Source of the DNA: Chloroflexota bacterium
GTDB lineage: Bacteria; Chloroflexota; Dehalococcoidia; DSTF01; RBG-16-68-14
Direction: 5' to 3'
Assembly (NCBI GenBank): GCA_022561355.1
Contig: JADFRJ010000157.1
Span: 1 to 5,899, forward strand
Length of the DNA stretch: 5,899 nt
Of the stretch, positions 5,215 to 5,899 are shown piece after piece. The notes under the pieces were generated by a model. It made no database searches. It had not been told where the DNA came from and was given only the letters and a program-made list of their open reading frames with translations. The translations under genes and the position numbers were made by a program. How positions within the stretch are numbered: the stretch's first letter is position 1; each line of letters begins with the position of its first letter.

Positions 5215-5864
5215 CAGAGGCCCGCGATCCGCACGCCTGTGGTCTTCTTGTAGTTGCGGTTCACCGACACGAGCAGCGCCGTGATGCCCTCCACGTAGCG
5301 AGCGTTCGCGAGCACGCCGCCATCGACGGCGCGTATGCCCGCGATCTCTTCGGAGAGCGTCATGACCGTCTGTTTCGCGTCGTCATCGTCGCCGCAGACG
5401 ATCACGTCCTGATCGAGCGCCGAGCCGTCCTTCCAGAGCTTCGCCGCTCCCAGGTTCTGAAACGCGCCGATCACGCGCGCGTCCGGCAGGAGCGCCTGCG
5501 CCTGCTCGGCGGCGGAGCCTTCGGGCAGAGCGACGATCGAGGCGCGCCCTCCCGCGAACTCCATCGGGACGCCCGTGCTCACCACGACCTTGCCCTTGAC
5601 GAGGTCGTTCAGCGCCGGCAGCGAGGCGGGCTGCGCAGTGTGCGGGACGGTGAGGACGATCAGGCCGGCGTCCTGGGCCGCGTCCGCGTTCTCGACGCCC
5701 CGGACGGTCGCGCCGGCCGCGTGTCCCGCGACCTCGACCGCGGCCTCAGCCGCACGCTCCGCCTTGCGCGACCCGATCGTGATCTGGTGGCCGGCGAGCG
5801 CGAAGCGATACGCCAACCCTTTGCCCTCAGGCCCCGTCCCACCGATGAATGCAATGCGCGTCAC
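5214..5864 (-). CDS. npdG: NADPH:F420 oxidoreductase
   Basis: Also called fno. It transfers hydride between NADP(H) and coenzyme F420 in the cytosol, linking the F420 pool to NADPH. Seen, numbered from GTG 5864: IAFIGGTGPEGKGLA at 4-18, the nucleotide loop with the family-specific GTGPEGKG; GSRK at 31-34, which contacts the NADP 2'-phosphate in known Fno; VLTVPHTA at 70-77; GAFQNLGAAKLW at 133-144; ARYVEGITALLVSVNRNYK at 188-206; and the C-terminus TGVRIAGL. The 216-residue length matches the roughly 212-residue Archaeoglobus enzyme. In-frame ATGs at 5894 and 5873 exist, but family members start directly before the first strand. A TAGGAT hexamer at 5877-5872 overlaps the ATG at 5873 and sits 7 nt before the GTG, so I prefer a leaderless GTG start. 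If that promoter is wrong, the start would be 5873. Confidence 0.94.
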   Translation of the reverse strand: MTRIAFIGGTGPEGKGLAYRFALAGHQITIGSRKAERAAEAAVEVAGHAAGATVRGVENADAAQDAGLIVLTVPHTAQPASLPALNDLVKGKVVVSTGVPMEFAGGRASIVALPEGSAAEQAQALLPDARVIGAFQNLGAAKLWKDGSALDQDVIVCGDDDDAKQTVMTLSEEIAGIRAVDGGVLANARYVEGITALLVSVNRNYKKTTGVRIAGL

Positions 5865-5871
5865 GAGTGCC

Positions 5872-5877
5872 ATCCTA
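5872..5877 (-). promoter_or_regulatory. putative -10 element of npdG-cofE
   Basis: TAGGAT on the minus strand, fitting TANNNT, 7 nt before GTG 5864, with no Shine-Dalgarno in between. The -35 position falls at the window edge and cannot be judged. Confidence 0.45.
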
Positions 5878-5899
5878 GCGCGCGGCCACGCCATCCGCT

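Noticed and set aside
4435..5253. Plus-strand frame of 272 codons opposite cofE
   Set aside because: Its His/Arg/Asp-rich sequence without motifs, lying exactly antisense to a textbook cofE, is a shadow of codon bias.

Overview
The window is high-GC bacterial chromosome with tightly packed genes: seven clear protein genes, one clear small membrane-protein gene truncated by nothing, and one tentative micro-ORF. An F420-0:glutamate ligase (cofE) next to an NADPH:F420 oxidoreductase (npdG/fno) shows that the host uses the deazaflavin cofactor F420. This pair, the GC-rich codon use and the FabL-like and MJ1317-like families would suit a Chloroflexota lineage (Dehalococcoidia/Thermomicrobia-like). 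An actinobacterium cannot be excluded. No mobile element, CRISPR array, tRNA or rRNA is visible.

Layout. A leftward block covers 3336 to 1: an enoyl-ACP-reductase-like SDR (2569-3336), a class I SAM methyltransferase (1916-2545), an MFS transporter (669-1913) and an FAD-dependent oxidoreductase cut by the window edge (1-672). The last three are packed end to end (2-nt gap, then a 4-nt ATGA overlap) and look like one translationally coupled operon. A perfect 19-bp palindrome sits just before the methyltransferase. From a 76-bp divergent region (3337-3412) a second SDR (3413-4156) runs rightward. It is followed by a possible 26-codon micro-ORF (4167-4247) and a 67-residue two-helix membrane protein (4259-4462). 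Converging on these from the right is the npdG-cofE pair (5864 to 4459), whose genes overlap by one base. The cofE stop and the small membrane protein stop use the same CTAG.

How it may work together. NpdG passes hydride between NADP(H) and F420, and CofE adds the glutamate tail to F420-0, so the right side is cofactor supply and reduction. The left block combines reduction, methylation, efflux and FAD oxidation. That would suit modification and export of a small molecule, but the substrate cannot be read from sequence.

The most interesting signals are regulatory or small. First, several genes lack a Shine-Dalgarno site and instead have a TANNNT -10-like hexamer 6-9 nt before the start codon, the pattern of leaderless transcripts; this also argues for a shorter npdG start at GTG 5864. 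Second, the 19-bp palindrome covers most of the methyltransferase -10. Third, an unannotated micro-ORF may precede the small membrane gene. Fourth, the second SDR lacks two of the usual catalytic residues.
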